Shown here piece after piece: positions 63,590-64,000 of a stretch of DNA of 64,000 nucleotides. Position 1 is the stretch's first letter, and each line of letters starts with the position of its first letter. This stretch comes from Muribaculaceae bacterium. GTDB lineage: Bacteria; Bacteroidota; Bacteroidia; Bacteroidales; Muribaculaceae. The notes beneath the pieces were generated by a model, which was given only the letters and a program-made list of their open reading frames with translations, was not told where the DNA came from and searched no databases. The position numbers and the translations under genes are program-made. Location of the stretch: assembly GCA_022509185.1 (NCBI GenBank), contig JAFLTS010000012.1, positions 1-64,000 on the forward strand, read 5' to 3'.

Positions 63590-63622
63590 CAGCGGCGGAA
63601 ATCTCTTCCACCGCTGCTTTTT
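63590..63622. terminator. Bidirectional terminator between the NusG-like gene and rpmH
   Basis: CAGCGGCGGAA (63590-63600) pairs with TTCCACCGCTG (63606-63616) with one mismatch and a 5 nt loop. It is followed by CTTTTTATT on the plus strand, with TTTTTG on the minus strand. Confidence 0.85.
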
Positions 63623-63640
63623 ATTCAATTAAGAATAAAC

Positions 63641-63796
63641 TCACTTGCTTGCGAGGTGATCGGAAACCGTGAGAGATACACGACCTTTGGCACGACGACG
63701 TGATAATACCTTGCGTCCGTCTTTTGTGGCCATTCTTTCTCTGAAGCCGTGTTTGTTAACCCTTCTACGGTTTGACGGCTGAAATGTTCTTTTCAT
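63641..63796 (-). CDS. rpmH: 50S ribosomal protein bL34
   Basis: This 51-residue, strongly basic protein ([39 protein letters not shown]) matches bL34 in sequence and almost in length, with a short extra C-terminal tail ([12 protein letters not shown]). It is an essential large-subunit protein. A complete promoter lies upstream and a strong terminator downstream, so it is transcribed alone and away from rnpA. Confidence 0.97.
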   Translation of the reverse strand: MKRTFQPSNRRRVNKHGFRERMATKDGRKVLSRRRAKGRVSLTVSDHLASK

Positions 63797-63830
63797 ATTT
63801 TAGGTTGTTTATTTGCAATGATTCGGAATG

Positions 63831-63862
63831 CAAATTTATAAAATAACTTTTAATCCCACAAA
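63831..63862 (-). promoter_or_regulatory. -33/-7 promoter of rpmH
   Basis: On the minus strand, TTTG (63859-63862), 20 bp, TAAATTTG (63831-63838) fits the Bacteroidota promoter. The leader is about 28 nt. Confidence 0.75.
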
Positions 63863-63869
63863 CTTTACG

Positions 63870-63877
63870 TAAATTTG
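63870..63877 (+). promoter_or_regulatory. -7 box (TAAATTTG) for rsmG
   Basis: A perfect TAnnTTTG ending 20 bp before ATG 63898. It is divergent from the rpmH promoter and within 10 bp of it. Confidence 0.55.
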
Positions 63878-63897
63878 CCTTGCAAATATCACTTGAT

Positions 63898-64000
63898 ATG
63901 GAAGAAATTTTGAAAAAATATTTCCCCGATCTCTCTCCCCGACAGTTAAATCAATATAACCAACTTATAGCCCTTTTGCGTCAGAAAAATGAAAATGTAA
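63898..64000 (+). CDS. rsmG: 16S rRNA m7G527 methyltransferase, start only
   Basis: Thirty-four residues are visible, MEEILKKYFPDLSPRQLNQY then NQLIALLRQKNENV, running off the window. The sequence matches the N-terminal helices of RsmG (GidB), where a short lead-in precedes the N-x-x-x-N-V-I-S motif. The assignment rests on this short stretch only. Confidence 0.7.
   Translation, partial: MEEILKKYFPDLSPRQLNQYNQLIALLRQKNENV

Noticed and set aside
1..64000. CRISPR arrays, transposons or prophage
   Set aside because: No regularly spaced repeats, transposase or integrase catalytic motifs, or phage structural genes were found. The recombinase-like half at 62190 lacks a catalytic tyrosine set.

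Overview
The window is chromosomal DNA from a member of the Bacteroidota, most likely order Bacteroidales and possibly a Muribaculaceae-type gut commensal. The sequence-level reasons are many -7 boxes of the Bacteroidota type (TAnnTTTG, sometimes with TTTG about 20 bp upstream), AT-rich leaders with few Shine-Dalgarno sites, Bacteroidales families (DUF3078, DUF3316, an N-acylornithine carbamoyltransferase ArgF', a unimodular QueF), and a tmRNA whose tag reads GENNNYALAA. The family-level placement is inference. No rRNA, tRNA, insertion sequence, prophage or CRISPR array was seen.

Layout. 1-5.1 kb is accessory-like: a HigBA toxin-antitoxin pair cut by the window edge, two paralogous small membrane proteins, an acyltransferase, a Nudix hydrolase, a secreted bile-salt-hydrolase-family enzyme and a PH-domain membrane protein. 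5.2-13.8 kb is a leftward seven-gene operon: periplasmic adaptor, ABC ATPase, two FtsX-type permeases, TolC, an NtrC-type regulator and its histidine kinase. A sigma-54 promoter and tandem enhancer-like palindromes lie just upstream. 14-20.4 kb carries an MBL-fold hydrolase, SufE, a POT transporter, an acyl-CoA ligase, a YycJ-type MBL protein and an RsmI-like methyltransferase. 20.5-30.1 kb has ParC, two lipoproteins, AspS, Nif3 and a zinc-ribbon coiled-coil protein. 30.1-32.1 kb is a compact queF-queC-queD-queE operon for queuosine precursors.

32.8-38.2 kb holds two lineage-type unknown genes, a DUF362 protein, a structured non-coding RNA candidate, tmRNA (ssrA) and a parE-coaD operon. 38.2-43.9 kb carries a CtpA-type protease, DUF3078, two secreted unknowns, a HU protein and an unusual HU protein with a transmembrane segment and a LysM domain. 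43.9-52.6 kb is a complete arginine pathway in two divergent blocks: argB-argE-argH leftward, and an acyltransferase-argG-argC-argD-argF' block rightward. The carbamoyltransferase acts on N-acylornithine, so deacylation comes after carbamoylation. 52.7-57.4 kb holds cell-envelope functions (a DivIC/FtsB-like protein, CoaX, an outer-membrane protein, LptC, a CorC/GldE-like protein). 57.5-64 kb has an ECF sigma factor, an SDR protein, a large secreted glycosidase-like protein, a NusG/KOW protein with a recombinase-like N-terminus, rpmH, and the start of rsmG.

The items most worth a second look are the membrane-spanning HU-LysM protein, the NusG-KOW protein with a recombinase-like front half, the RNA with two mutually exclusive hairpins beside ssrA, the sigma-54 control region of the efflux operon, and alanine at the specificity-determining position of ArgF'.
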